From Streptomyces scabiei 87.22 (lineage in GTDB: Bacteria; Actinomycetota; Actinomycetes; Streptomycetales; Streptomycetaceae): 64,000 nt of DNA. The notes beneath the pieces were generated by a model that worked only from the letters and a program-made list of their open reading frames with translations, had not been told where the DNA came from and made no database searches. Positions within the stretch are counted from its first letter, which is position 1; every line of letters begins with the position of its first letter. The position numbers were made by a program, and so were the translations under genes. Shown here one piece after another: positions 23,097-32,042 of this stretch. The stretch lies in contig NC_013929.1 in the NCBI RefSeq assembly GCF_000091305.1, positions 9,734,001-9,798,000 on the forward strand, in the 5' to 3' direction.

Positions 23097-25145
23097 ATGA
23101 CCGAACCCATCCACCCGTCCCGGCGCACCGTCGTCACGGCGCTCGGCGTGGCCGCCGCCGTCGCCCTGCCGGCCTGGCCGGAGACGGCACACGCCGCGGA
23201 CGGCTCCGCCTCCGCCCCCGCCAACGGCCCGGTGCTCGACTCCCACCCGGCCACGGAACCCTCCGGCACCCATGTGCGCGACATCGGCGGCACCCACGTC
23301 GTCTTCCAGTACGGCACGGTGCTCCCCGCCTTCGACGGCCGGCGCACCCACGAGCCCACGCGCGAGTACCTGTCCCTCGACAAGCGATGGCGGTTCCGCT
23401 TCGACCCCGCCGACGAGGGACTGGACCGGGGCTGGCAGTCCCCGCGCCACGACGACCGGGGCTGGGCCCGTATCGACGTCCCGTCGGCCTGGGACCTGCT
23501 GGACACCCCCGGCTTCGGCTCGGAGTCCGCCCCCTTCGGCAAGGGCACGGCGTTCAAGGACGGCTACGCCTGGTACCGCACCACCGTCGACGTGCCCGCG
23601 TCCTGGCGGGCCCGGCACGTCCGCATCGCCTTCCTGGCCGCCGGTTACAGCGCCGAGGTCTGGCTCGACGGCAGACACCTCGGCAAGCACGAGGGCGCCA
23701 ACTCGCCCTTCGCGCTCCCGGTCGCCGGTGCCCTGCGGCCGGGGACCCGCCAGACGATCGCCGTACGGGTCTTCCGCCGCGCGAGCTACACCGACTACAC
23801 CTCCGCGACGCCGCAGCCCGTCACCGACGACCACGAACTGCCCTACAAGCCCGTCGACTACTGGCCCTACGCGGGACTCACCCGGTCGGTCTGGATCGAG
23901 GCGGTCCCGAAGGTCACCCTCGCCAAACTGCTCGTGTCCACCGAGAACGGACGCCTGGAGGCCCACGCGGTCGTCGAGAACCACGGCGCCGCCGACTTCG
24001 ACGGCCGGCTCACCCTCGACCCCGGCCGCGGCAGCGGCGGCCGGCTCACCGTCGTCGCGGCCCGGATCCCCGCCCGGTCGGCGGGCGTCGTACGGGTCGC
24101 CGTCCGTATACCCGGCGCACCCCGCTGGAGCCCGGCCGCGCCCCGCACGCTCACCGCCCGCGCCACCCTGACCGCCGGTAGGCACGCGGGCCCGCGGGTG
24201 GACACGCTGTCCACCCGGTACGGCGTCCGCGAACTCACGGTCGCCGACGCCCAGGTGCGACTGAACGGCAGGCCGCTGTTCCTCAAGGGCCTCAACTGGC
24301 ACGAGGAGACGGCCGCGCACGGCAGGGCGATGACGCCGGCCGAGTACGACCGGGAACTGGGCCACGCCAAGGCGGTGGGCGCCAACTTCCTCCGCAACTG
24401 CGTCTACAACCGCCACCCGTACGTCTACGACTGGGCGGACGAACACGGCGTGCTGGTCATGGACGACATCGACACCATGTGGCTCAACACCGCCCAGGAG
24501 AAGCTCCAGACCGAGCGCTACGGCCTCGCCCGCGCCCTGGCCCTGACCATGGCGTGGAACCAGCACAACCACCCCTCGGTGATCCTGTGGGGACTGCAGA
24601 ACGAGTCGGAGATCGACACCGGCGGCGCCCCGGTCTACCGGGCCTGGCTCGCCGACCTGAAGGCGGCCGTCAAGTCCGTCGACCTCACCGCCCGCCCGGT
24701 GACCTGGGCCTCCAACACCAGCAACGACCCCGCGTTCGACCTCGCCGACGTCATCGGCTTCAACGAGTACTTCGGCTACTTCTACGGCAAGGACGCCGAC
24801 CTCGGACCCACCCTGGACGCGGTGCACGCGAAGTATCCCGACAAGCCGATCCTGATCACCGAGAACGGCACCTGGTCCGTGGCCGGCACCCACGGCCCCG
24901 CCACCACGCAGGGCACGGAGGAGTGGCAGGCGGCGAGCTTCACCGCCCACTGGGAGCAGGTGACCGCGCGCAGCGAGTTCGTCGCCGGGTTCACCTACTG
25001 GGTGCTCAAGGACTACAAGCAGCGTGCCGGATACAACCAGGACTACAACGGCATCTCGGTCATGGGCCTGCTCACCTTCGGCGAGGAGCGCCCCAAACTG
25101 GTCCACGAGGCGTTCCGGAAGGCTGCTGTTCCGAAGGGGCGGTGA
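23097..25145 (+). CDS. Secreted GH2 glycosidase (beta-galactosidase / beta-glucuronidase type)
   Basis: A 682-residue protein. A Tat-type signal peptide (PSRRTVVTALGVAAAVALP, cleavage near AHA-A) is followed by a GH2 sugar-binding jelly roll, an Ig-like domain and a TIM barrel. The acid/base is Glu in VILWGLQNESE and the nucleophile Glu in ILITENGTWS. FNEYFGYFYGK resembles the glucuronidase substrate loop, so beta-glucuronidase is a competitor to beta-galactosidase. The adjacent galactonate enzymes favour galactoside release. Divergent from the cellulase-like gene. Confidence 0.85.
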   Translation: MTEPIHPSRRTVVTALGVAAAVALPAWPETAHAADGSASAPANGPVLDSHPATEPSGTHVRDIGGTHVVFQYGTVLPAFDGRRTHEPTREYLSLDKRWRFRFDPADEGLDRGWQSPRHDDRGWARIDVPSAWDLLDTPGFGSESAPFGKGTAFKDGYAWYRTTVDVPASWRARHVRIAFLAAGYSAEVWLDGRHLGKHEGANSPFALPVAGALRPGTRQTIAVRVFRRASYTDYTSATPQPVTDDHELPYKPVDYWPYAGLTRSVWIEAVPKVTLAKLLVSTENGRLEAHAVVENHGAADFDGRLTLDPGRGSGGRLTVVAARIPARSAGVVRVAVRIPGAPRWSPAAPRTLTARATLTAGRHAGPRVDTLSTRYGVRELTVADAQVRLNGRPLFLKGLNWHEETAAHGRAMTPAEYDRELGHAKAVGANFLRNCVYNRHPYVYDWADEHGVLVMDDIDTMWLNTAQEKLQTERYGLARALALTMAWNQHNHPSVILWGLQNESEIDTGGAPVYRAWLADLKAAVKSVDLTARPVTWASNTSNDPAFDLADVIGFNEYFGYFYGKDADLGPTLDAVHAKYPDKPILITENGTWSVAGTHGPATTQGTEEWQAASFTAHWEQVTARSEFVAGFTYWVLKDYKQRAGYNQDYNGISVMGLLTFGEERPKLVHEAFRKAAVPKGR

Positions 25146-25171
25146 CCTTCGAGGCCGACGGCCGTACGAGC

Positions 25172-25198
25172 AGGGGAGGGGCGATCCGCCCCTCCCCT
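25172..25198. terminator. Bidirectional terminator
   Basis: A perfect 12-bp stem AGGGGAGGGGCG (25172-25183) / CGCCCCTCCCCT (25187-25198), 3-nt loop, between the convergent GH2 gene and transporter operon. Confidence 0.85.
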
Positions 25199-25243
25199 TG
25201 TCGTGCCCTCCCCACCCTCACGCACGCGTACGTTCCGGTGGGG

Positions 25244-26173
25244 TCAGCCCTTGACGCTGCCCTCGGTCAGGCCGCTGCGCCAGAAGCGCTGCAGGGCGAC
25301 CATGGCGATCATCAGCGGGACGACGGAGACGAAGGCGCCTCCCACCGTCAGCTGATAGAGCTGCGGCTGGCGGTCGGCGAAGGACTGCCACGACGTCAGA
25401 CCGAGGGTGATGGGATACAGCTTGGAGTCGGACAGCATGACCAGCGGCAGGAAGTAGTTGTTCCAGATGCCGACGAACTGGAAGAGGAAGATCGTCACCA
25501 GGGCGGGGGTCATGATGCGCAGTCCCACGACCCTGAAGATGCGCGCTTCTCCCGCGCCGTCGATGCGGGCGGCCTCCAGCAGCTCGTCCGGTATGGAGGC
25601 CGCGGCGTAGATCCGGCACAGGTACACGCCGAAGGGACTGACGAAGCTCGGCAGCAGCACGGCCCAGTAGGTGTTGGCCAGGCCCGCCTTGCTGAACAGC
25701 AGGTACATGGGCAGGGCCAGTGCCGTGGCGGGGATCAGGACGCCGCCCAGCACGATGTTGAAGAGCGTGTCGCGGCCGGTGAAGGAGAACTTGGCCAGCG
25801 CGTACCCGCACATCGCGGCCAGCAGTGTCGCCACACCCGCGCCGACGCCCGCGTACAGCACGCTGTTGGCGGCCCAGCGCAGGTAGATCGCGTCGTCGTA
25901 GGTGACCACCTGGTGCAGGTTGCTCAGGAACTGCGGACGGGCGAACCACAGCCCGAAGGTGCCGAACAGATCGCCGGTGGACTTGGTGGACGCCACGACC
26001 AGCCAGTACACCGGGAGCAGGAAGTATCCGGCGGCCGCCACGAGCAGGCCGGTGACCAGGATGCGGCTGCGCGTGGTGACCCCGGTGATGCCGCCGCGCG
26101 GTGTGGGGCCGTCGTCGGAGGCCGGCGTCTCGTCCGTCGGCGGGACCGTGCGGGCCGGTGTCCGGAGGCTCAC
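25244..26173 (-). CDS. ABC sugar transporter permease (MalG-type)
   Basis: About 309 residues with six predicted membrane helices and the MalG-like EAA loop (ELLEAARIDGAGEARIFRVVGLRIMTPAL) that contacts the ATPase. The GTG at 26173 overlaps the upstream permease stop (GTGA). The N-terminal tail (TPARTVPPTDETPASDDGP) is hydrophilic. No ATPase gene is in this operon, as usual for Streptomyces, where the shared MsiK-type ATPase energises many CUT1 importers. Confidence 0.9.
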   Translation of the reverse strand: MSLRTPARTVPPTDETPASDDGPTPRGGITGVTTRSRILVTGLLVAAAGYFLLPVYWLVVASTKSTGDLFGTFGLWFARPQFLSNLHQVVTYDDAIYLRWAANSVLYAGVGAGVATLLAAMCGYALAKFSFTGRDTLFNIVLGGVLIPATALALPMYLLFSKAGLANTYWAVLLPSFVSPFGVYLCRIYAAASIPDELLEAARIDGAGEARIFRVVGLRIMTPALVTIFLFQFVGIWNNYFLPLVMLSDSKLYPITLGLTSWQSFADRQPQLYQLTVGGAFVSVVPLMIAMVALQRFWRSGLTEGSVKG

Positions 26174-27075
26174 GCGTCCCCTCCTCTCTTGTTGATCAGC
26201 CGCAGGAATCCGAAGGAGAGCACGAACGCGGCGAGGGCGAGCAGCACCGCCTCGGCGGCGGCGAGATGGTAGTTGTCGTTGGTGAACGCCTCGTTGTAGG
26301 CGCTGAGGTTGGGGGTGTAGGCGCTGTCGATGCTCGACGAGACGGGCTTGAGCACCAGTGGTTCCGCGAACAGCTGCAGCGTGCCGATGATGGTGAAGAC
26401 CGTGGTGAGGATCAGTGCCGGGCGCAGCAGCGGCAGTTTGACGTGCCGGACCGTCGCCCAGGCACCGGCGCCGTCGATGCGGGCGGCCTCGTACAGCTCC
26501 GCGGGGATCGTGCGCAACTGGGCGACGAGAACGAGGACGTTGTAGCCGGCGAACTCCCAGGTGACGATGTTCGCGATGGACCACAGCACCGTGTCTCCGC
26601 CGAGCAGGTCGACCGAGATCCCCAGATGGCGCATGCCGTCCACGAGCGGGCTGACTCCCGGTACGTACAGGAAGCCCCACAGGATGGACGCGATGACGCC
26701 GGGAACGCCGTAGGGCAGGAAGTAGGCGGCGCGGAAGAACCGCACGCCCCGGGCCGAGGCGCTGTCCAGCAGCAGCGCGAGTCCGGCGGACAGCGCGACC
26801 ATCACCGGCACCTGGACGGCCGCGAACAGCAGGACGCGGCCGATGCTGCGCAGGAAGGCGTGGTCGGACAGCGCGTCGGAGTAGTTGGTCAGCCCCACGA
26901 AGACGCTGTGGCTGCCGCCGAGGCCCAGGGCTCCGGTGTACTCGACGTCCATGACGCTCTGGTGGACGGCGTAGCCGATGGGGAGGGCGAAGGCCAGGAG
27001 GAAGAGCAAGAGGAACGGCGCGACGAAGGCGAAGGGCGCCAGGTTTCTGCGGCGGCGGGTCGCTCGGGTGGTCAT
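26170..27075 (-). CDS. ABC sugar transporter permease (MalF-type)
   Basis: A 301-residue CUT1 permease: basic N-terminus, first helix FAFVAPFLLLFLLAFALPIGYAV, and the EAA motif ELYEAARIDGAGAWATVRHVKLPLLRPAL. It is the middle gene of binding protein - permease - permease; 64 bp separate it from the binding-protein gene. The substrate is presumably a galactose-containing oligosaccharide by context. Confidence 0.9.
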   Translation of the reverse strand: MTTRATRRRRNLAPFAFVAPFLLLFLLAFALPIGYAVHQSVMDVEYTGALGLGGSHSVFVGLTNYSDALSDHAFLRSIGRVLLFAAVQVPVMVALSAGLALLLDSASARGVRFFRAAYFLPYGVPGVIASILWGFLYVPGVSPLVDGMRHLGISVDLLGGDTVLWSIANIVTWEFAGYNVLVLVAQLRTIPAELYEAARIDGAGAWATVRHVKLPLLRPALILTTVFTIIGTLQLFAEPLVLKPVSSSIDSAYTPNLSAYNEAFTNDNYHLAAAEAVLLALAAFVLSFGFLRLINKRGGDA

Positions 27076-27139
27076 CTGGGTTCTTTCTGGAGTCCGGAGG
27101 GCACGACGACGGCGGCCGTGTCGTGCCCTCCGGAGACGG

Positions 27140-28489
27140 TCACTTGCCGGTGGAGACCTTCAGTCCCTTCTGCTTGAGGTCCTCGACGGTCTGCTGCTGT
27201 GCCTGCTTGACCGCGGAGACGAAGGAGCCCTTGCCGGCCAGGGCGGCCTGGAAGCCGTCGTTGAGGTGCTGGTAGGTGGCGTCGATCGTGGGGATCCACT
27301 TCCACGAGTTGTCGATGCTCTTGTCCGCCTGCGCGAAGACCTCGTTGTACTTCTGGCCCCCGAAGAACGGCGACGGCTTGTCGAGCGAGGAGCCCTTGTA
27401 CCCGTCGGCCGAGGCGGGCCAGCCGTATCCGCCCTGGAGCAGCAGGTCGACGCTCGCGGGGTCGGTGTTGAGCCACTCGGCGAACTTCAGGGCCTCGGGG
27501 ATGTGCTGGGCGCCCTTGAGGACGGCGGTGGAGGAACCTCCCCAGTTCGCGGAGACGTTCGCGCCCTTCGTCCACTGCGGCATGGGTGCGACCGCCCACT
27601 TGCCGCTGGTCTTGGGAGCGTTTCCGCTGATGATGGCGTCGCCCCACTGGGCACTGACCCATGAGGTGATGCCGCCGGACTGCAGGTCCTTGTACCAGCC
27701 GTTGGCGAAGTCGGGTTCGGTCTTGATCACTTTCTTGGTGCGCAGGTCGTCCCAGAAGGCGGCGACCTTGAGGGTCTGCGGGGAGTCGATGTTCACCGAC
27801 CAGGTGTCACCGTTCACGCCGAACCACTTCGCGCCGGCCTGCCAGGCGAGCGCGGTGAACCAGGCGGAGTTGCCGGGGGGAAAGGTGCTGATGTACGCCT
27901 TCGGGTCGGCGTCGTGGACCTTCTGCGCGGCCTGGGCGAACTCGTCCCAGGTGGCCGGCGGTTCGATGCCCCACTTCTTGAACAGGTCGGCACGGTAGAA
28001 CAGGCCCATCGGACCGGACGCCTGGGGGATCGCGTAGACGGCCGAGCCGAAGACTCCCTGCTGCCACTGCCAGTCCACGAACTTCGACCGGGCCTTGTCC
28101 GCGCCGTACGGGGACAGGTTCACCAGGCCCTTGTCCAGCAGGAACGACGGGATCTCCTGGTACTCCACCTGGGCCAGGTCGGGTGCGTTGCCGCTCTTGA
28201 GCGCGGCGCGCATCTTCGCGTAGCCGCCGCTGCTCCCCGCCGGGATCTTCTCCAGCTTGACGTGGATGTCGGGGTGGGTGGCGTTCCACTTGTCGACGGC
28301 CTTGTCCACGCCGGGAACCCACGACCAGAAGCGCAGGTCGACCTTCTCGCCGGGCTTGGCGGGTTCCTGCAGGGCGGGGTCCTTCGAACCGCTGGAACCC
28401 CCGCAGGCGGAGATCAGCAGGGCGGTGGCGGCGAGGGTCACTGCGAGTGCGGCCCGGCTCTTTCTGCGGAGGTGTGTGGTGCGGCTCAT
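27140..28489 (-). CDS. Extracellular sugar-binding lipoprotein (CUT1 family)
   Basis: A 449-residue solute-binding protein with lipoprotein signal (LAVTLAATALLISAC, lipobox ISAC) followed by a two-lobe SBP_bac_1 domain (VDLRFWSWVPGVDKAVDKWNATHPDIHVKLEKIP at the start of lobe 1). Aromatic residues such as FRYR/WGIEPPATWDEF typical of sugar sites are present. It is first in its operon, divergent from the SDR gene, with the second AT-rich operator between them, so it is probably induced with the catabolic genes. Confidence 0.9.
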   Translation of the reverse strand: MSRTTHLRRKSRAALAVTLAATALLISACGGSSGSKDPALQEPAKPGEKVDLRFWSWVPGVDKAVDKWNATHPDIHVKLEKIPAGSSGGYAKMRAALKSGNAPDLAQVEYQEIPSFLLDKGLVNLSPYGADKARSKFVDWQWQQGVFGSAVYAIPQASGPMGLFYRADLFKKWGIEPPATWDEFAQAAQKVHDADPKAYISTFPPGNSAWFTALAWQAGAKWFGVNGDTWSVNIDSPQTLKVAAFWDDLRTKKVIKTEPDFANGWYKDLQSGGITSWVSAQWGDAIISGNAPKTSGKWAVAPMPQWTKGANVSANWGGSSTAVLKGAQHIPEALKFAEWLNTDPASVDLLLQGGYGWPASADGYKGSSLDKPSPFFGGQKYNEVFAQADKSIDNSWKWIPTIDATYQHLNDGFQAALAGKGSFVSAVKQAQQQTVEDLKQKGLKVSTGK

Positions 28490-28577
28490 CGGGGTGAGGT
28501 CCTTCCTGGCTTCGTGCGGGAGGCGCCTGTTGCCTGCCGGTCAGTGTTGGAGCGACATCACCACGCCGTCAAGATAT

Positions 28578-28594
28578 ATTCATAATTAATTGAA
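28578..28594. promoter_or_regulatory. AT-rich operator, copy 2
   Basis: ATTCATAATTAAT at 28578-28590 is the exact reverse complement of 23042-23054, extended here by TGAA to an imperfect TTCA...TGAA palindrome. It lies between the divergent transporter operon and the SDR-led catabolic operon. Confidence 0.65.
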
Positions 28595-28636
28595 ACAGCT
28601 ATGGTGGGTGCAGCAGCGAGACAGGAGACGGACACG

Positions 28637-29398
28637 ATGACGCAGTGCCGCAGGATGGCGGGACGCGTGGCGGTGATCACCGGCGCCGCGCACGGGATCG
28701 GGGCGGCCACCGCCCGAAGACTCGCCGACGAGGGCGCGACCGTCGTGCTCACGGACGTGGACGACGCCGCGGGCAAGGCCCTGGCCGCCGGTATCGAGGA
28801 GGGTGGCGGACGGGCGGAGTACGTCCGCTGCGACGTGACCTCGGCCGCCGACTGGGAGAACCTGGCCCGGCACATCGACGAGCACCACGGCCGGCTGGAC
28901 GTCCTGCACAGCAACGCCTTCGCTCAACTCAACAAGGCGGCACACGAGTTGAGCGAGGCCGAGTGGGACGGCCAGATGGCCGTCCTGCTGAAGCCTGCCT
29001 GGCGCGGGATGAAGACCTTCGCGTCCCGGCTGCGCGAGGCCGAGGGGTGCGTGGTCCTCACCTCCTCGGTCCACGCGGTCATGGGCCTGCCGGGCCATGC
29101 CGCCTACGCCGCCGCGAAGGGCGCGCTGTGCTCACTGGGGCGGCAGCTGGCCGTCGAGTACGGACCGGACATCCGGGTCAACACCGTTCTGCCCGGCCCC
29201 ATCCTCACCGCCGCGTGGGACGGGATCCCGGAGGCGGACCGGGCACGCAGCGTGGCGGCCACGGCCGCGAGGCGGTTCGGGCAGCCGGAAGAGGTGGCCG
29301 CCGCCGTCGCCTTCCTGGCATCCCCGGACGCCTCCTACGTGACCGGAGCCAGCCTCGTGGTTGATGGAGGATGGAGCGTCATGAAGGAGTCCTCGTGA
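28637..29398 (+). CDS. SDR-family sugar (galactose-type) dehydrogenase
   Basis: About 253 residues of a classical SDR: TGAAHGIGAATARRLAD (cofactor motif TGxxxGIG), LTSSVHAVMGLPGHAAYAAAKG (catalytic Ser, Tyr and Lys in YxxxK), and a VVDGGWSV end. The start is the ATG at 28637 after AGGAGAC; an ATG at 28601 lacks an SD. It opens the catabolic operon, where a lactonase, dehydratase, kinase and aldolase follow, so oxidation of an aldose such as galactose to its lactone is the likely role. The exact sugar is inference. Confidence 0.78.
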   Translation: MTQCRRMAGRVAVITGAAHGIGAATARRLADEGATVVLTDVDDAAGKALAAGIEEGGGRAEYVRCDVTSAADWENLARHIDEHHGRLDVLHSNAFAQLNKAAHELSEAEWDGQMAVLLKPAWRGMKTFASRLREAEGCVVLTSSVHAVMGLPGHAAYAAAKGALCSLGRQLAVEYGPDIRVNTVLPGPILTAAWDGIPEADRARSVAATAARRFGQPEEVAAAVAFLASPDASYVTGASLVVDGGWSVMKESS

Positions 29399-29406
29399 GC
29401 GGCACG

Positions 29407-29442
29407 TCCCCGACGGTGGGTATCACCTCCCCGACGGTGGGT
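29407..29442. repeat. 15-bp direct repeat before the GntR gene
   Basis: TCCCCGACGGTGGGT occurs at 29407-29421 and 29428-29442, a 21-bp period, i.e. two helical turns, 42 bp before the GntR start. Such phasing would let a dimeric or cooperative regulator bind one face of the DNA. Confidence 0.7.
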
Positions 29443-29483
29443 GCCAGGCCGCCCCGCACAGGACCGGTACGGAAACGGAGAAC

Positions 29484-30233
29484 GTGGTGACCCATCCCGG
29501 CAGGGGGCTGCACGGCCAGGCGGTGGAGGAACTGGGCCGACGCATCATCCGCGGCGACTACCCTCCGGGCTCCGTGGTGGACCCGGTCAAGTTCGAGACC
29601 GAACTCGGCGTCAGCAAGACCGTGGTGCGCGAGGCACTGCGCGTACTGGCGTCCAAGGGCCTGCTCGAATCGAAGCAGAAACGCGGGACGACCATCCGTC
29701 CCCGCGCCGACTGGAACCTGCTCGACAGCGACCTGCTGCGCTGGCAGGGCAGCAGCGCCCCCACCGACGGCTTCCTGGAGGACCTCGCCGAGGTCCGCGC
29801 CATCGTCGAGCCCGCCGGAGCACGCCTCGCCGCGACCCGCCGGACCCCCGCCGACCTCGACGCACTGCGCCGGGCGCTCGACGCGATGGCGGCGGCCGGC
29901 ACGGACGCGGAGGCGATGGTCGAGGCGGACCTGGCCTTCCACCGCGCCCTGCTGGAGGCCGCGCACAACGAACTGCTGAGCCGGATGGAGGTCGTCATCG
30001 AGGCCGGCCTGCGCGTCCGCGACCGCATCGTGCACGGCGCCCTGCACTTCTCCGACTCCATCCCCGTGCACCAGGACCTGCTGACGGCCGTCGAGGCGGG
30101 TGACCCGGACGCGGCGGTGGCCGCCGTCGAGTCCCTGCTCGCGCAGGCGTCCCACGACCTGGCCGCCGTCCAGGCCGAGGAACACCGCGACGGCGCGGTC
30201 GCGACCGACCCGCTTCCCGAGGAAACTCCTTGA
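29484..30233 (+). CDS. GntR/FCD-family regulator of the sugar-acid operon
   Basis: A 249-residue FadR-type protein: winged helix AVEELGRRIIRGDYPPGSVVDPVKFETELGVSKTVVREALRVLASKGLLESKQKRGTTIRP, then an FCD domain with the metal/ligand pattern EVRAIVEPAGARLAATR, DLAFHRALLEAAHNELL and PVHQDLLTAVEAGDPDAA. These residues suit a sugar-acid effector. Its stop overlaps the galactonate dehydratase start (TTGA), so it is co-transcribed with the pathway it probably controls. GTG at 29484 or 29487. Confidence 0.88.
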   Translation: MVTHPGRGLHGQAVEELGRRIIRGDYPPGSVVDPVKFETELGVSKTVVREALRVLASKGLLESKQKRGTTIRPRADWNLLDSDLLRWQGSSAPTDGFLEDLAEVRAIVEPAGARLAATRRTPADLDALRRALDAMAAAGTDAEAMVEADLAFHRALLEAAHNELLSRMEVVIEAGLRVRDRIVHGALHFSDSIPVHQDLLTAVEAGDPDAAVAAVESLLAQASHDLAAVQAEEHRDGAVATDPLPEETP

Positions 30234-31375
30234 AGATAACCGGACTTGAGACCTTCCTGGTCGCCCCGCGCTGGCTGTTCCTGCGCGTCACCACCGACGA
30301 GGGCGTGACCGGCTGGGGCGAGCCCGTGATCGAGGGCCGCGCCGAGACCGTGCGCGCGGCCGTCCACGAACTGGCCGACCACCTCGTCGGCCGGGACCCG
30401 CTGCGCATCGAGGACCACTGGCAGGTGCTCACCAAGGGCGGCTTCTACCGCGGCGGCCCCATCCTCTCCAGCGCCGTCGCCGGCATCGACCAGGCCCTGT
30501 GGGACATCGCCGGCAAGACCTACGGCGTCCCCGTGCACCGCCTCCTCGGCGGACCCGTCCGCGACCGCGTCCGCATGTACGCCTGGATCGGCGGGGACCG
30601 GCCGGAGGACGTGGCCGAACTGGCCGAGGAACAGATGAAGGCGGGCTTCACCGCCGTCAAGATGAACGCCTCGGCCGAACTCGCTCCCATCGACACCCCG
30701 GCACGCACCGCCGAGGTCGTCGCACGCGTCGCGGCCGTCCGTGACGTCCTCGGCGACGAGCGGGACATCGCCGTCGACTTCCACGGCCGGGCCTCCACCG
30801 CCATGTCCCGCAGACTGCTGCCCCTGCTCGAACCCCTGCACCCGCTGTTCGTCGAGGAACCCGTAGCACCGGAACACTCGCACCACCTGCGCAGCCTGGT
30901 GGAGTCCACGAACATCCCGCTCGCCACCGGCGAACGCCTCTACTCCCGCTGGGACTTCCGCGAGGTCCTCGCCAGCGGCATCGCCGTCGCCCAGCCCGAC
31001 CTGTCGCACGCCGGCGGCATCTCCGAGGTCCGCCGCATCGCCGCCATGGCCGAGACCTACGACGTCGCCATGGCCCCGCACTGCCCGCTCGGCCCCATCG
31101 CCCTCGCCGCGAGCCTGCAGATCGCCTTCTCCGTGCCGAACTTCCTCATCCAGGAACAGAGCATGGGCATCCACTACAACCAGCAGTGCGACCTGCTGGA
31201 GTACGTGATGGACCCCGAACCCTTCCGCTTCCGGGACGGGTACGCCGTCGCCTCCACCCGCCCCGGCCTCGGCGTCGACATCGACGAGAAGGCGGTCCGC
31301 CGGGCCGCCGAGACCGGACACCGCTGGCGCAACCCCGTCTGGCGGGGCGCCGACGGGGCGTTCACCGAATGGTGA
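30230..31375 (+). CDS. dgoD: D-galactonate dehydratase
   Basis: A 381-residue enolase-superfamily (mandelate racemase subgroup) enzyme. It aligns with E. coli DgoD through its whole length: the metal ligands fall at Asp183 (VDFHGR), Glu209 (FVEEP) and Glu235 (TGERL), the base is His185, and His284 lies in APHCPLGPIALAA. TTG start overlapping the regulator stop, SD GAGGA. It dehydrates D-galactonate to 2-keto-3-deoxygalactonate. This near-collinear match is the strongest evidence for the pathway. Confidence 0.92.
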   Translation: MKITGLETFLVAPRWLFLRVTTDEGVTGWGEPVIEGRAETVRAAVHELADHLVGRDPLRIEDHWQVLTKGGFYRGGPILSSAVAGIDQALWDIAGKTYGVPVHRLLGGPVRDRVRMYAWIGGDRPEDVAELAEEQMKAGFTAVKMNASAELAPIDTPARTAEVVARVAAVRDVLGDERDIAVDFHGRASTAMSRRLLPLLEPLHPLFVEEPVAPEHSHHLRSLVESTNIPLATGERLYSRWDFREVLASGIAVAQPDLSHAGGISEVRRIAAMAETYDVAMAPHCPLGPIALAASLQIAFSVPNFLIQEQSMGIHYNQQCDLLEYVMDPEPFRFRDGYAVASTRPGLGVDIDEKAVRRAAETGHRWRNPVWRGADGAFTEW

Positions 31376-31421
31376 GCACCATCAGGCCCCCACACCCCGA
31401 ACCCAAGGAGAGCCCGCTCCC

Positions 31422-32042
31422 ATGAATCTGGTGGAATCCCTGCGAACCCACCGCCTGCTGGCGATCGTACGGGGCAAGGATCCCGCCGCGGCCCTGCGTA
31501 CCGTCCGCACCCTCGCCGAGGAGGGGATCGCGGCGATCGAGGTCTCCCTGACCACCGCCGACGCCCTGGGCGTCATCAGGCAGGCCCGCGCGGACCTGGG
31601 GCCCGAAGCACTCCTCGGCGCCGGAACCGTACGCTCGGCGGCGGACGCGGCCCGCGCCGTGGACGCCGGCGCGTCCTACCTCGTCACCCCCGCCCTCGTC
31701 GACGGGCTGGCGCCCTACGGCGTGCCCGTGCTGATGGGTGCCCTCACACCGACCGAGATCGAAGGCGCCCTCGCCCGGGGCGCCGCCGCGATCAAACTCT
31801 TCCCCGGCACGCTGGGCGGCCCCGCCTATCTGCGGGCCCTGCGCGATCCCTTCCCCGAGGTGCCGTTCGTGCCCGTCGGCGGAGTCGACGCACAGGCCGC
31901 CCGCGACTACCTGGACCGCGGCGCCCTCGCCGTCGGTGTCGGCTCACCCCTGGTCGGGGACGCGGCCGACGGCGGCGACCTGGAGCGGCTCCGCGCCCGC
32001 GCGGCCCAGTTCCGCGAGGTGACCGGGGGAGAGGCACCGTGA
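31422..32042 (+). CDS. 2-keto-3-deoxy-6-phosphogalactonate / KDPG aldolase
   Basis: A 206-residue class I aldolase of the Eda/DgoA type. Arg17 (AIVRGKD) and Glu40 (IEVSLTT) are the usual phosphate/acid-base positions, and Lys125 in AAIKLFPGTLGG is the Schiff-base Lys. ATG with AGGAG SD. Its stop overlaps the kinase start (GTGA). It cleaves the phosphorylated ketodeoxy acid to pyruvate and glyceraldehyde 3-phosphate; the galactonate-type isomer fits the neighbouring dehydratase. Confidence 0.88.
   Translation: MNLVESLRTHRLLAIVRGKDPAAALRTVRTLAEEGIAAIEVSLTTADALGVIRQARADLGPEALLGAGTVRSAADAARAVDAGASYLVTPALVDGLAPYGVPVLMGALTPTEIEGALARGAAAIKLFPGTLGGPAYLRALRDPFPEVPFVPVGGVDAQAARDYLDRGALAVGVGSPLVGDAADGGDLERLRARAAQFREVTGGEAP

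Noticed and set aside
23088..25106. 672-codon open frame on the minus strand opposite the GH2 gene
   Set aside because: It is the antisense frame of a strongly codon-biased high-GC gene and shows only repetitive V/G/A/R-rich translation with no domain.
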